A stretch of DNA of 22,850 nt, from assembly GCA_034698045.1 (NCBI GenBank), contig JAQGAU010000894.1, positions 1 to 22,850 of the forward strand, in the 5' to 3' direction. This DNA is from Paramacrobiotus richtersi. Its lineage: Eukaryota > Tardigrada > Eutardigrada > Parachela > Macrobiotidae. Positions 1-9,590 of the stretch are shown here, one piece after another. Position 1 is the stretch's first letter, and each line of letters begins with the position of its first letter. The translations under genes were made by a program, and so were the position numbers. Below the pieces are notes generated by a model, which made no database searches, had not been told where the DNA came from, and saw only the letters and a program-made list of their open reading frames with translations.

Positions 1-225
1 GATAACGGCGCCAGAGCCGATAACGGTTTCAGGCCGTTAGTTTCCGCACCACATTCGTGAATGTCTGAGAAGGCCTAATATAATACAACAGTAGAAGGAA
101 TGTAACACATCAGATCGATTATTCAGCACATTGTTTGAAAAATTTAATACTGTTTTTCACCTAACAAATTAAAATCAGGTGTAATAGTTGCGTTGAAAAT
201 TAAAGTTCACGATAATTATATTGTT

Positions 226-713
226 ATTATGTCATTAATGACACAATGACGGCAAGATCAGCGCTACTACTGTAATGCACCATCGGATGCAAATAGACAC
301 GGTGCGGTAGGTTGTCATTATGTCATTAATGACATAATGACACCCAAATACCATCGGTACTATAGTTAGGTACCATACCTTATACAGATGCACGATACGT
401 TACATTGTCATTGTGTCATTAATGACATAATGACACCCAAATACCAGCGGCACTATAGTTAGGTACCATACCTTATACAGATGCACGGTACGTTACACTG
501 TCATTGTGTCATTAATGACATAATGACACCCAAATACCATCGGTACTATAGTTAGGTACCATACCTTATACAGATGCACGGTACGTTACATTGTCATTGT
601 GTCATCAATGACATAATGACACCCAAATACCAGCGGCACTATAGTTAGGTACCATACCTTATACAGATGCACGGTACGTTACATTGTCATTGTGTCATTA
701 ATGACATAATGAC
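226..713. repeat. 93-bp tandem array built on a palindrome
   Basis: Four full units of 93 bp start at 314, 407, 500 and 593, with a partial fifth at 686-713 and a diverged palindrome copy at 226-252. Each unit begins with a palindrome centred on TGTCATTAATGACA. In the 314 unit the palindrome is perfect over 28 bp (314-341); later units carry one A-to-G change in the left arm. The rest of each unit has a conserved spacer containing TAGTTAGGTACCATACC. The spacers alternate between two versions (CCATCGGTAC in units 1 and 3, CCAGCGGCAC in units 2 and 4), so the array is really a 186-bp dimer repeated twice. No ORF runs through it. It could be a minisatellite, a protein-binding array or the end of a mobile element. 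Confidence 0.93.
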
Positions 714-731
714 CACCGTAGGAGACCACAG

Positions 732-749
732 GATGTCACCAGTGACATC
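732..749. repeat. 18-bp inverted repeat beside the array
   Basis: The arms GATGTCAC and GTGACATC are separated by CA, immediately after the 93-bp array. It resembles the array palindrome (TGTCA...TGACA) and may be a diverged outer copy. Confidence 0.7.
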
Positions 750-790
750 ATGGTACCAGAACTCACCAGTGGGGTTTCAATAAACAGCTG

Positions 791-1106
791 GGCCAGTACT
801 AACCATTCCTCAAACTGGCTACTGGCACTGCAAAAGAGTGAACTTGAGGGAGCGGCCGGGTCGAAACCCGATGTGCTGAGCACCTCCCTATACCCTCGGC
901 GGGACTGTACAACGCGGCCAACGTCAGTTTCTTACCATCCAGGCCGCGGCCTACCGATATCGAATGTACGAGCACGGTGCGGACCATGGTGCAGCATATT
1001 CAGAAGATTATGACCTGTCCGAAACCGCGCAAAGCGTACGATCGACGGTTAATGCGGACGATGTCGGTGGAGCTTTAATCCCAAGCCGACAGTACTTGGA
1101 GACGAG
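791..1106 (+). pseudogene. exon-like block with an in-frame TGA
   Basis: This GC-rich island in AT-rich DNA ends at a plausible 5' splice site (AG|GTAAAA at 1107) and may begin after CAATAAACAG at 790. One plus frame is coding-like from end to end (beginning GPVLTIPQTGYW, later RQFLTIQAAAYRYRMYEHG) but is interrupted by a TGA at 877-879. A second frame (750-1013) is open over the first half. I do not recognise the product. It may be a decayed exon (a CGA-to-TGA change would explain the stop), two short exons, or chance openness in GC-rich DNA. Confidence 0.22.
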
Positions 1107-2234
1107 GTAAAAGGTAAAAATTTTGTGAACAAAAAAAAAACCAGATTTTGGATTTGTGTTCTAGTACAGTGGTAGTTGCAGTCAGCACCAAACAGCTTCA
1201 ACGAATGTGCTTTTTTTATATGCGGATTTTCTGTAAATAGCCTTGTTTACTGGCTCGTTCAGTATACGTTGTCGGCTCATTGAAGATTGTCCAGCTGATT
1301 AGTGCTGTAAACCTGTAATCTAACTACAGTGTAGCAAAAACGTTAAGACGGAAGTTGATATTTAAAACTGCTGTTTTTTCAAATAGCCGAGAAGAATATT
1401 TGAATATAAAAATCCGTATGGTATGATTTACTCGTAACGTGTCAGATCTCTGTGCAGTTCCGTTACTTGTCTAAATACGGCTTTTTATTACCATATTAAT
1501 AACAAAAGCATCTGCCAAAATACTGGGTTTTTATCGAAGGACCAAGCCCGTAAAGGTAGTGGATCTTTCAGCTGCGCCGGCTATTTCTGCATTCGGATCC
1601 CACGGGTGATTGCCCGAGTAAAGAATCAGCACTACAGATACTTTAGTGCGCATATCCCGGTTCAATGAGAACCACCTGAACTGGGCAGTGATCAGCAGCG
1701 GATGGAGCTCAAGCAGTTGATCAACAGTCAGTCGTCAGATGCTGAGCTTAGCGGAGGAGTTAATTAGTCCAGTGTTGCGGGAGCATTGGGGATGTGTAAA
1801 GTTTTGCACACTCAGGCCCTCCATTGCGGCCAGTGTCGAACTTGTAAGTGACACTTTTTGGTCACGTTTTGGAAATAAATTGGAGATCATGGATGGTTTA
1901 ATGTTTGCCTAATTGATTTTGAGTTTCGTGTGCCGTAAATCCCGTCTCGCGCAAACTGAAGCATTTTGCTGTTCGAACCGCTCGTTCAATTTGTTGGTAC
2001 TTTACATGTGGGTGTTTGCCGAACAAAAAAACATTTATAATGCCGATGGATCGAGCAAGCGGGTCTGCGCCACTAGCTGTTGCGGTTCACTGTACAAGTA
2101 CATATATCCGTCAATACCGTAGCCGTCTGTATTTAGCGTTTATGAAAGTAGCCTGCTTCCTTTGCCAGATTTCTCATGCGCATTGCTAGACTCAACTATA
2201 GACGATGCAACAATCGATCCGTCGACCAGACCAG
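1107..2234. other. no clear gene; one weak open block
   Basis: Mostly AT-rich. One plus frame without a start codon is open from about 1434 to a TGA near 1663, and continues in the same frame to a TAG near 1766 (contains MELKQLINSQSSDAEL). It lacks convincing splice sites and homology, so I do not call it a gene. The 69-codon TTG-started frame at 1913-2122 shows no coding character. Confidence 0.4.
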
Positions 2235-2310
2235 ACACCTAAACAAGGGAAAACTGCATGCGAATGGCCGGAAATGGCTGTGCGCATGCAGTTTTCCCTT
2301 GTTTAGGTGT
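2235..2310. repeat. 28-bp perfect hairpin at the left end of the fold-back element
   Basis: The arm at 2235-2262 (starting ACACCTAAACAAGGGAAAAC) is exactly complementary to 2283-2310, with a 20-nt loop between. A third, slightly changed copy in the first orientation lies at 2901-2929, at the far end of the large inverted repeat. The left end therefore carries an extra inverted copy of the terminal sequence. Confidence 0.93.
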
Positions 2311-2950
2311 TGTACAGTATACAGTGTACTGTTACTATAACAACAAACACTCGCTGCATTAAAAATATGCAGCGAGTGTTCGAAACTCGAAGGCCGTCAA
2401 GAAAATAATTTTCTTTCAAATCAGCCATTAGATCCTGTGTACATAAGCACATCCTGTTAACTGATAACATACCGTTAACATGGAGCCAAACGGTATAGTT
2501 AATAATAAAAACAGCCATTAAATAAAGAAATACATAAATACAGCGAATATAAATACGGGCATGGTGTTCGCTAAAATGCTTATTATAGCTTCGTGCAAAT
2601 AATAAAGAAACATATCGTGCATATGGTGCAAAAACTGTAGTAGCATTTATCGAACACCATGGTTGTATTTATTCGCTATATTTATGTATTTCTTTGTTTA
2701 CTGTCTGTATTTATTTGTTATCTATACCGTTTGGCTCCATGTTAACGGTATGTTATCAGTTTACAGAGTGGGCTTTATGTGCACAGGATCTAACGGCTGA
2801 TTTGAAAGAAAATTATTTTCTTTCGGCCTTCGAGTTTCGAACACAGGCTGCATATTTTTAATGCAGCGAGTGTTTGTTGTTATAGTACAGTACAATGTAT
2901 TACACCTAAACAAGGGAAAACTGCTGCGCATAGCCATTTTAGCCAGCGAG
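2266..2950. mobile_element. fold-back type element, long inverted repeat
   Basis: The arms at about 2266-2581 and 2641-2950 are imperfect reverse complements of each other over roughly 310 bp, around a loop of about 60 bp. Matching landmarks include AACTGATAACATACCGTTAA on the left against TTAACGGTATGTTATCAGTT on the right, ATTAAAAATATGCAGCGAGTG against its complement near 2850, and CATGGTGTTCG against CGAACACCATG near the centre. There is no long ORF, so it is non-autonomous. Small indels and substitutions between the arms show it is not a very recent insertion or assembly artefact. Structurally it resembles fold-back elements or long-arm MITEs; I could not define a clean target-site duplication. 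Confidence 0.85.
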
Positions 2951-2992
2951 AGCCATTTTCTAAAAGGTGAAATATAGCTATAGAAAATGGCT
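2951..2992. repeat. 12-bp inverted repeat flanking the fold-back element
   Basis: AGCCATTTTCTA (2951-2962) is perfectly complementary to TAGAAAATGGCT (2981-2992). AGCCATTTT also occurs at 2932-2940, so the element's right margin is built from several short related copies. Confidence 0.85.
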
Positions 2993-3180
2993 ACAAGGGA
3001 GCATTCGAACAGCGAAATTCGCATTTCGGGCGCGGCTATTGCGGAGCCTCTCACATACGGTCAACAATTAGCCGCATGCGAGCATGGTAATGCACGCGCA
3101 AATGCGCAATTCTTCAATAGCAAACTGCAGGAGTTTACCACAGGAGAGTATGGAAATACCGTCATTTTCGTTTCCTCCCA

Positions 3181-3227
3181 GAAATGCACAATTCAAATGC
3201 ACAATAAGCCCAGAAATGCACAATAAG
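3181..3227. repeat. short tandem motif AAATGCACAAT, three copies
   Basis: Three copies of AAATGCACAAT or AAATGCACAATAAG lie at about 3182, 3195 and 3214. They are non-coding as far as I can see. Confidence 0.75.
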
Positions 3228-4582
3228 TCTAAGTTATAATCGCGAGCTGTATATCAAAATATTTATTATTCTTTTCTTGATCACACACGTTGTTCTTTTC
3301 TGACTGCGACGAAGCTGGAAACTAAATACCAGCTTCGAAATGCAAGAACAGATTTGCACCCAGCATCGAACCGAAGTTACTGCCACCGGGGCAGAAGTAT
3401 GCTCAGCGTGTCCATTACAATGATACTTCACCAACTACCCACAAGGACTAGTTCGCTGATGTGTACTGCGCATTAGCGAACCGTATCTTGCTTCTAGTTG
3501 CTGAAATAACACTATAATCGGCCGGTCGAGCATACTTCCACCCTGTGGAAGTTACTTCAGCTCGCTACAAGATGCAGATTGTTTCTTGCAAATATCTGCT
3601 TTTTGGCTTCGTCACAGTCTGCAAACAACATTATGTATGATAAAGCAAAAAGTAACAAATGTTTTGGTATACAGGCAACGATTATAGTCTTGATATGTGC
3701 AATTCTGGAACCAAACAAAGTCGACGATATTTCCATGCTTTTCTATGCACAATGCGTTCAGCAAGCTGCAGACATTTGAGTGTTGCATGTGCAACTGACC
3801 GAAGAAGGCGGCTGCGTGTGCAGTCGAATGCGGCTAACTGAGCGTCACCCGTTAAATCCCAAAAAAACGGATATATGACTTTACGCTTCAACCGCTTCCC
3901 ATGTATTCATACTTCGAGTCTGTTGCGAAAGACTTCCGAAAGGTCACAAAAGTAGGCACGTAAAAGTATGAACACAACGGAAAGACATATGTATTATTTA
4001 CGTATGCAGCATGCTGAACGACTGCAGCGATTTCGCCGACGCGGTCAAAGAATTTTGTGTACATATCATGTACATGTACACGTACACATAAGTACATGTA
4101 CAAAACCATATACACTGCGATAGGGCCAAGTCCGACCGATAAGTTTGGGCTGCTGTCATAGGACAGGGATTACAGTCTAGTCACTAGTGCGTCTAGCCCT
4201 GCTTATGTGATTTAACTGGTGCATGCTAAAAAGCAAAGCAGTTTTCGAACCGATGTAATTTTGATTTTAATCTCTTAGCAACAACCGCAGAGGCACTGCA
4301 GAACTGCTAGTCTTTGAGCGCACAGGCACATCTCGGCAAGTCCAGGGCCCGATCGAAACACTTAGAGCACACAATTCGCACTTGACTCCAGAGTCGGGAC
4401 GAATTACTTCTTACTGTCATAAATATTAACGATTTACCTGTATTGTAACATTAAGGCCCATCGCTACTCGCATTAGGAATCAGTTCTTGTTTTTGCTGGA
4501 TTAGTGACAAGTCGGAGAAATCTGCGTGTCCGTTTCAGTACTGCTAGTGTTCTATTCGTCGAAATTCCCCTAACTGTGGAGA
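3228..4582. other. no gene seen; small hairpins
   Basis: No frame combines length, coding character and splice sites. Two small inverted repeats stand out: CGAAGCTGG/CCAGCTTCG at 3310-3337 with a 10-nt loop, and ACTTCCAC/GTGGAAGT near 3533-3551. The ORFs of 60-75 codons here overlap on both strands and look like chance. Confidence 0.5.
4057..4102. repeat. TGTACA/CATGTA-rich palindromic cluster
   Basis: This stretch is made almost entirely of overlapping TGTACAT, ATGTACATG and GTACATGTAC words, each close to self-complementary. It is a simple-sequence or cruciform-prone patch. Confidence 0.6.
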
Positions 4583-5489
4583 ATGAATAGAACCAGCAGA
4601 CAAGTGGCACAGTACTCCGCATCTCGAGCAACGTTGGCAGGAGCCGGCCCGCCGTTGGGCGAACTGTCCGAGCGGAGAGCAAGTGACCGGCGCCAGCCCA
4701 TCCGCCTGCCGGCGAACTTTATTCCACCGTCGTCGGTGGTGGTGTACCAGCCCAAAGTGGAGCTCATCAGTGAGTCGACCGCGCGGGCCTTGCGCTGTAT
4801 GCTGCTGGAGCGAAACGCTGCTGTTCCAGTAGTTCCTTGTCGTCCCGAGCACAACAGCCCCTCCGAAATGAACTCTTCCGCTTCTGTTGCTGAGGCGTTA
4901 GTTGGTTTGCCGCAGCTACGAGCGCATCATCCAGTGCCCTGCGTGCAAGATCCGGCGCAAGATCCCTTTCCTCCGCAAGATGGCGCCCACTCTTCCGGAT
5001 TGCGCGCCGCGATCGCGCGAAGTGCAAATGCACTCTTTAGGAGCAAGCGCGAGTCGCTACCGGACCATACAACGACTGGAGCTCCCGTCATTTCTTCAGC
5101 AACCAACCCGGGTAAATCAACCGTATGCCACAGCTTCCTTATTCGTAATAAATATTTTGTATTTATTTTGTAAGTTGCAACTTTATGTTTTGACTTAAGC
5201 TTAATTGTTTAGTAGTTTGTAGCTAAGTACTATAATATTATCACTTTCGCAAGCAGCCGATTCACTGTAGTTCGTTTACTGTAGAATGCTTTTGCACCTT
5301 GCGAACGTATTGCCTTGCCTGCGCAAATGAGGGTGCTTCCGGGACTGACGTCTAGAAGAAGGTCTTCGTCCGAGGAGCGAGGAGTCACTCCTGATAATCG
5401 AGAGATCCTTCCAGAAGGGATGCTACTATTGCGGTTGTCAAAAGTTTGCGGTTGCATCGGTTTCAAAGTTGTGCGGTTGTCAGGTCTGA
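4583..5489 (+). CDS. two-exon gene, unknown Ser/Pro/Arg-rich protein
   Basis: The longest ORF in the window. The ATG at 4583 follows an in-frame TAA, which supports it as the start. Exon 1 runs 4583-5111 (176 codons plus one base) and ends at G|GTAAAT. The best partner is 5356-5489 after GACGTCTAG, in matching phase, giving about 220 residues with a TGA stop at 5487. Exon 1 is rich in Ser, Ala, Pro and Arg and looks mostly disordered (starts MNRTSRQVAQYSASRATLAG). Exon 2 ends in a cysteine cluster (GCYYCGCQKF, then KLCGCQV) that could bind metal or just reflect the repeated DNA word GCGGTTGT. Without splicing, the ORF would run to 5173 over an AATAAA at 5148, giving 196 residues. Another frame of exon 2 is also open. 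No family is recognised. Confidence 0.5.
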
Positions 5490-6067
5490 TGGGGACTGTC
5501 GTGGGTTGAGAACTGCGTACGTTTTTTTATTATATTCAGTGTACCGATTTTTTTTGCATGCAGCGAGATAAGTTGCTGGTATATTGACAGAATATAAGCA
5601 ATTATTGCATGGTATACACAATATTTTGTGCCATTTACATTTAGGCTGATTTCGTTTGGCGTGTTGTGCTGTACTGTGACGCGATTACGTTAAATCAACG
5701 ACGTTCTTTCGCGTGTTTGACACTAGTGATATGATTCTATTTGTCGGTAGATTTTGTGTTTGACCGTTCTTTCTGGTACAATTAGTGAAAACTTTATGAT
5801 TTGACATTTAAGAGGTCACTTTAGTGCAGTATTGTGGACTGTATAGCCGGGCTTTCGCGCCTCATTTTCGATTTCAGCGACGATTCCTAAACGCTCATCG
5901 TTACGTATGTGCGCCGATTCATAACCGATATCTGGTCTCAACAAACCTGAAACAATCTGCATAAAAAGAACGGTAAAACCTAACACTGTCGATGTTCATT
6001 AAACCAAGCGGCAAACTTCCGCTAATTACCTGACAGCCAAACTAAAAGTTTAAAACACAGAGAGGCC

Positions 6068-6262
6068 ATGGAAAGAAGCGTGACAATATCTACTATCTTA
6101 GTCTATCTGTTAAAATTAAAAGCAGATGAGTTAGTCAAGAGTAACAGAGAACAAACTAACGAACCTACTAATAAGTACAAAAAGAATAGAAAAGCAAAAA
6201 GACCAGGGTATACAAGGTTGACACAGCGAAAAAGTAATTTTATCCCACATAAGACCAAATAG
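6068..6262 (+). CDS. possible small basic ORF, 64 codons
   Basis: It has an ATG in a very good animal start context (GAGGCCATGGA) and encodes a Lys/Arg/Asn-rich peptide (MERSVTISTILVYLLKLKAD...). The composition follows the surrounding AT-rich DNA, so it may be chance. No domain or signal peptide. Confidence 0.18.
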   Translation: MERSVTISTILVYLLKLKADELVKSNREQTNEPTNKYKKNRKAKRPGYTRLTQRKSNFIPHKTK

Positions 6263-6425
6263 CAGCAAGTAAAAGAACAAATCAAACTAACGTGTAAAAC
6301 CGATCAGAAAACTCAGCCACGAAATCATTCAAACCAAGAGCGGCCGATCCAGCACGATACAGTGCCGCAGCGACCAAATCACTACGGTCCAGCAGTAACA
6401 CACTTTGTCCAATTGATATTATCAA

Positions 6426-6454
6426 CAACTAACGATCAGCCAACTAACGATCAG
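6426..6454. repeat. 15-bp tandem duplication
   Basis: CAACTAACGATCAG occurs at 6426-6439 and again at 6441-6454. Confidence 0.85.
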
Positions 6455-6551
6455 ATTCTCGGTCAATTCAGCGTGATTCAGTGAACAAAAAGGCAGCTTC
6501 AGCGCTTAGGCTTCGCGGCAATCTCACCGCGCCGATTCCCAGCACTCTCAC

Positions 6552-7125
6552 CGTCTCCACATTCTCCTTCCACTGGCCGTATCCCCGTTCCGCGTACCCT
6601 TGATCAATGACCTCCGCGTACCCCTTCCGTTCCAGACTTGCTCTCCCGCCGCGTCCCGGTAGTCCGCGGCGCAGTGCTATGAAATCGCGGTCAACACAGC
6701 AAATCCGCTCCTCCGAATGCACATTCCGCACGAACGCAGTATACTGCGAATACCACTCCCGAGTGGGATGATACGCTGGTGCCGGGACCAACGGTGGTCA
6801 CTGGTCGGCAGCTCTACACAACATGATGATCCCCACAACTAAAGCAGTACAACGGGTTGCAGTGGGTCTCGGCGGCCGGCCGAGCTGGATGCTGTTCGGT
6901 CAACTTATTTTCCAATGTATTCGTTCGAACCTGGAATAATGTCCGCAGCTTCCATCGATCACCGGACGTGTGGTTGGCGCGCGTACACATAGTCATCATC
7001 AGGAGTTTCCCGACTTTGGACTTGATCACATGTTCGTTATGCTCTACTTGTCGGGATGACGCAATGATTTGGGACGAATCACTGCAGATGAACTCTTCAC
7101 TGCGCCCTTTCCGACCTTTTACCGG
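6552..7125 (-). CDS. two minus-strand exons, unidentified protein
   Basis: Exon 7125-6963 has a clean frame (contains SEEFICSDSSQIIASSRQVE and HVIKSKVGKLLMMTMCTRAN) and may end at G|GTGATC. Exon 6775-6552 begins after GGCACCAG and ends at ACG|GTGAGAG. Joining the two across a 187-nt intron keeps the frame open (contains YHPTREWYSQYTAFVRNVHS and GYAEVIDQGYAERGYGQWKE). Codon usage in the second exon is strongly coding-like, and the opposite-strand ORFs look like shadows. The gene continues beyond the 6552 donor, but I could not find the next exon, and no start is visible. The family is unknown. An AATAAA-type site near 7305 on this strand suggests a separate gene from the one ending at 7487. 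Confidence 0.4.
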
Positions 7126-7486
7126 ACTTCACATCCGCCTTGATCGACTTCAGTTTATTACACAGCAGGAATAATCTGTTACATCTTCGAGTTCAATATC
7201 TGGTCGAAGTTGAATATTTGTAAGACTTTAAATGAAACTTTGAAGTACTTTAATGGATACAGGGTTCAAAGATGTGGTCTGTAATAATTTTAGCAGAGAT
7301 TCATTTATTTTTAACAAGTCAAAAACAATCTCGCAAGCAAAATAAAGTGAACAAATCGTAACATGAGGAGGAGGAACCCGCATTCAGGAATGCGCAAATA
7401 CACAAATACTCTGATGTTCCCGCTAATCAATCGATGTAGACGAATCTCTCGATCGTGTCATGTTGCAGGTCTGTTTCCTTTACCAC

Positions 7487-8451
7487 CTAAACAGCCGCGC
7501 GACACGCATGTAGATGACCACCCGCTATTTGCTGTCCGTTGCAGAAGTATGCATCCCTTCTCGCTTCTTGAAAGTACTGCACGCGGCTGTTCCCTTCCCA
7601 CTCGGCATCGTCTTCTTTGCTCCATTCTATTATGCTTCCCGTACGCAAAAATCGATTTCGAGCAACATTGTTCTTTGTCAACCCATGTCGTTCCAAATAG
7701 TTCTTCGTAGCGAAACCAACATCACTGCCGCGCATTCCATTAAAACTAACTTGCTCCAGAGCTAATCGGTTCGTTTTACCGATTACGTAGTGCATATCCA
7801 ATTATCCATATTAAGGTACTGTTTCGCCAGATTGCCACAAAAAATACTAGCATCACTGGATCCATCCAAAGATGTCGCCGGAGTCGGGATTTCAAACCTC
7901 TGTGTGGCCACGTTATTTACAGAATTCTTTACAGAATTACAGAATTCTTACGGGCTATCTGGATATTAGCCATCATTTCAAGATAAGGCAGCTGTTCTTG
8001 AGTGCTATGGCCCGTTACAGGTCGTGAGCTCTGATTCTCTAAGGGCCGCGGAGGCAGGACGGGGTAATGGTTTACCCTGCAAGGACCGTTACCGATCGGC
8101 TCCTCCTCCACCATAGTACTAGCATCTGCAAAACTTTTGTCCGCATCGGTCTGAGATGCATTTTCTGACTTCGCAGGGACATTCTGAAACGTTATGGTAT
8201 AAAGGGAACCATATAGTTCTGTACATCTTTGCAGTTCTGCGGGCAAAAGCCGGATCAGATCTTCTTGAAACTGAATCTGCGGAAGCAGATAAGCATTATA
8301 TGATGACGACGCTGCAGGAGGAGAGCGATTAACGAAAGGATTTAACACAAGATTGACACCGGCATCTGGGATTCCTGATATTGGACGCTGGACCTCAGGA
8401 TATAAAAAGTTGCCGAGTAAGTTGGTAGGATGGCAAAAATCGGTCGGTCTT
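7487..8451 (-). CDS. 3' exons of a candidate STIL/Ana2-like centriole protein
   Basis: Three minus-strand exons join in one open frame: 8451-7941 (after CTCCTGCAG), 7899-7787 and 7745-7487, ending in TAG. The two introns (7940-7900 and 7786-7746) are each 41 nt with GT...AG ends and compatible phases. About 293 residues are encoded. The first exon is Pro/Ser-rich and looks disordered (LLGNFLYPEVQRPISGIPDA). The last exon carries GSDVGFATKNYLERHGL, which resembles the pattern S-x-A-T-x-x-Y-L-x-x-x-G-L that I associate with the STAN motif of STIL/Ana2, the SAS-6-binding region near the C-terminus of these centriole-duplication scaffolds. A coiled-coil exon just upstream fits the PLK4-binding coil of that family. 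An alternative donor at 7951 (C|GTAAGA) is stronger by consensus but breaks the frame. The exon structure is moderately sure; the family is a hypothesis. Confidence 0.45.
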
Positions 8452-8584
8452 CTGCAGGAGCTGTCCCGATTACGTCACAGTTGTTCCTCGCGACGATCAC
8501 CTGGTCATAGTACTCGAGCATCTTTTCACCAGACTTGTATCCACTGGTCTACTGATCCACTTTGAGATGAGGCCGGCGGCGATA

Positions 8585-8857
8585 TTAAAACATTTGAATG
8601 ATGTCCGCTTGTAGGTCGTGATGCTTGTCGGCCAGCACCACAATCTGCTCATCGGCAAACTTCTGCAGTTGTTCGTACTGTTTGACGATAACGTCTAAAT
8701 CACTTTCCATCGTTTCCTTTTTTCCAACGGCATGATGGGAATCGGAACGCATGCCGGACGGGCATGTTTCGCCGGCGAGTATTCCACACACCTGGCTGAT
8801 GGGTCTATGGACGGCACTAGACGCCACCATGCTGGCTTTACTTGGCACCTGTGACAT
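8585..8857 (-). CDS. coiled-coil exon, possibly of the same STIL/Ana2-like gene
   Basis: A minus frame of 90 codons with an ATG at 8857, or an entry at 8848 after TTATGTCACAG. The first half is Ser-rich and unstructured. The second half is a regular amphipathic helix (SDLDVIVKQYEQLQKFADEQ, continuing VVLADKHHDLQADII) ending at a TAA. It is placed 5' of the candidate STAN-bearing exons on the same strand, as a coil would be in Ana2/STIL. I could not find an intron that carries this frame into the 8451 exon; no donor of the needed phase is visible before the TAA. It may therefore be a separate short protein, an alternative end, or contain a one-base error. Confidence 0.45.
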   Translation of the reverse strand: MSQVPSKASMVASSAVHRPISQVCGILAGETCPSGMRSDSHHAVGKKETMESDLDVIVKQYEQLQKFADEQIVVLADKHHDLQADIIQMF

Positions 8858-9115
8858 AAGGCACTTTCATGGCTAAAAATGTACTGCCGTGTTACGTTGT
8901 CGCTTTTCTTTACTCTCATACATTCTTCTAGATATCTTTGTGATCTCTGTTTAGATGCCAACTTTGGCCTGCCTCTTGAACTGTATAACGCCTAATACAT
9001 TACAGCATTTCCGACAGTTGAATACCACACAGAAAGCTGAAAAATGCTTAATCGACAAATCTGTATTTCTTAAGCACATTTCTACAGCAATAATTATAGC
9101 GTAATATTGCATACG

Positions 9116-9590
9116 TACCGATCCCACCCTTCGACGAAAAAAGGATATGGACTTGCGGTTGCGGTTGCGCCGCTTTCCGCATTTCTCCGCAAAGGCACTA
9201 CACAGTTGCCATGGGCGGCCTGGACGGCTTGGAGGGGTTGCCACGGTCTGCTCCACTTGGCAGCCTGCTCGGCCCGATCAGTTGCCCTTTTTTGAGGCGT
9301 GCGCTGACGTCCCTCTCGTCCGCTTTGCTGGATTTTTGCTCGATTAGACGGGATTCTTGTGCATCGACGTCCGAGCGAATTTTTTGGAGGATCAGGGAGG
9401 CCATGTCCCGAGGGGCTTGGGTGGCGTCAGGGATTGCGCAAGTCTTTTGTTTTTTCGGATAATCTGGGTCGTCTGTTTGCCTTTGGACTTCTCGGGTAGA
9501 GCGCTGATGGTCCCGCCCATAAACAGTGCATGGGACAGTTTTGAAACCGACTGCTTGTTCAGTTTCAAAGCAGAATTCAATACTGCATTA
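9116..9590 (-). CDS. minus-strand exon block, frame uncertain
   Basis: One minus frame is open for about 130 codons (9590-9198) and includes a charged helical stretch (MASLILQKIRSDVDAQESRL, then IEQKSSKADERDVSARLKKG). A second minus frame is open from about 9436 to a strong donor at 9115 (TCG|GTACGT). A third, containing EKCGKRRNRNRKS, also reaches that donor in phase 0 and would join the 8848 exon entry. The block is GC-rich and clearly unlike its AT-rich flanks. At least one frame is probably a real exon of the gene continuing into 8857-7487, but I cannot decide which by eye. Confidence 0.35.

Larger units (their letters stand above)
5490..6551. other. AT-rich intergenic stretch
   Basis: No convincing exon apart from a possible 64-codon ORF at 6068. 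It contains T-rich runs and a 15-bp tandem duplication near 6430. Confidence 0.45.

Noticed and set aside
226..713. CRISPR-like regular repeats
   Set aside because: The spacers are themselves conserved between units and the setting is eukaryotic; this is a tandem array.
851..870. T-arm-like CGGGTCGAAACCCG suggesting a tRNA
   Set aside because: No acceptor stem, A box or anticodon arm can be folded around it.
4544..5033. Minus-strand ORFs of 88-102 codons
   Set aside because: They mirror the longer plus-strand ORF at 4583, which has a supported start and a phase-matched donor.
6857..7174. Plus-strand ORF of 105 codons
   Set aside because: Overlaps two minus-strand exons with better codon character and splice sites.
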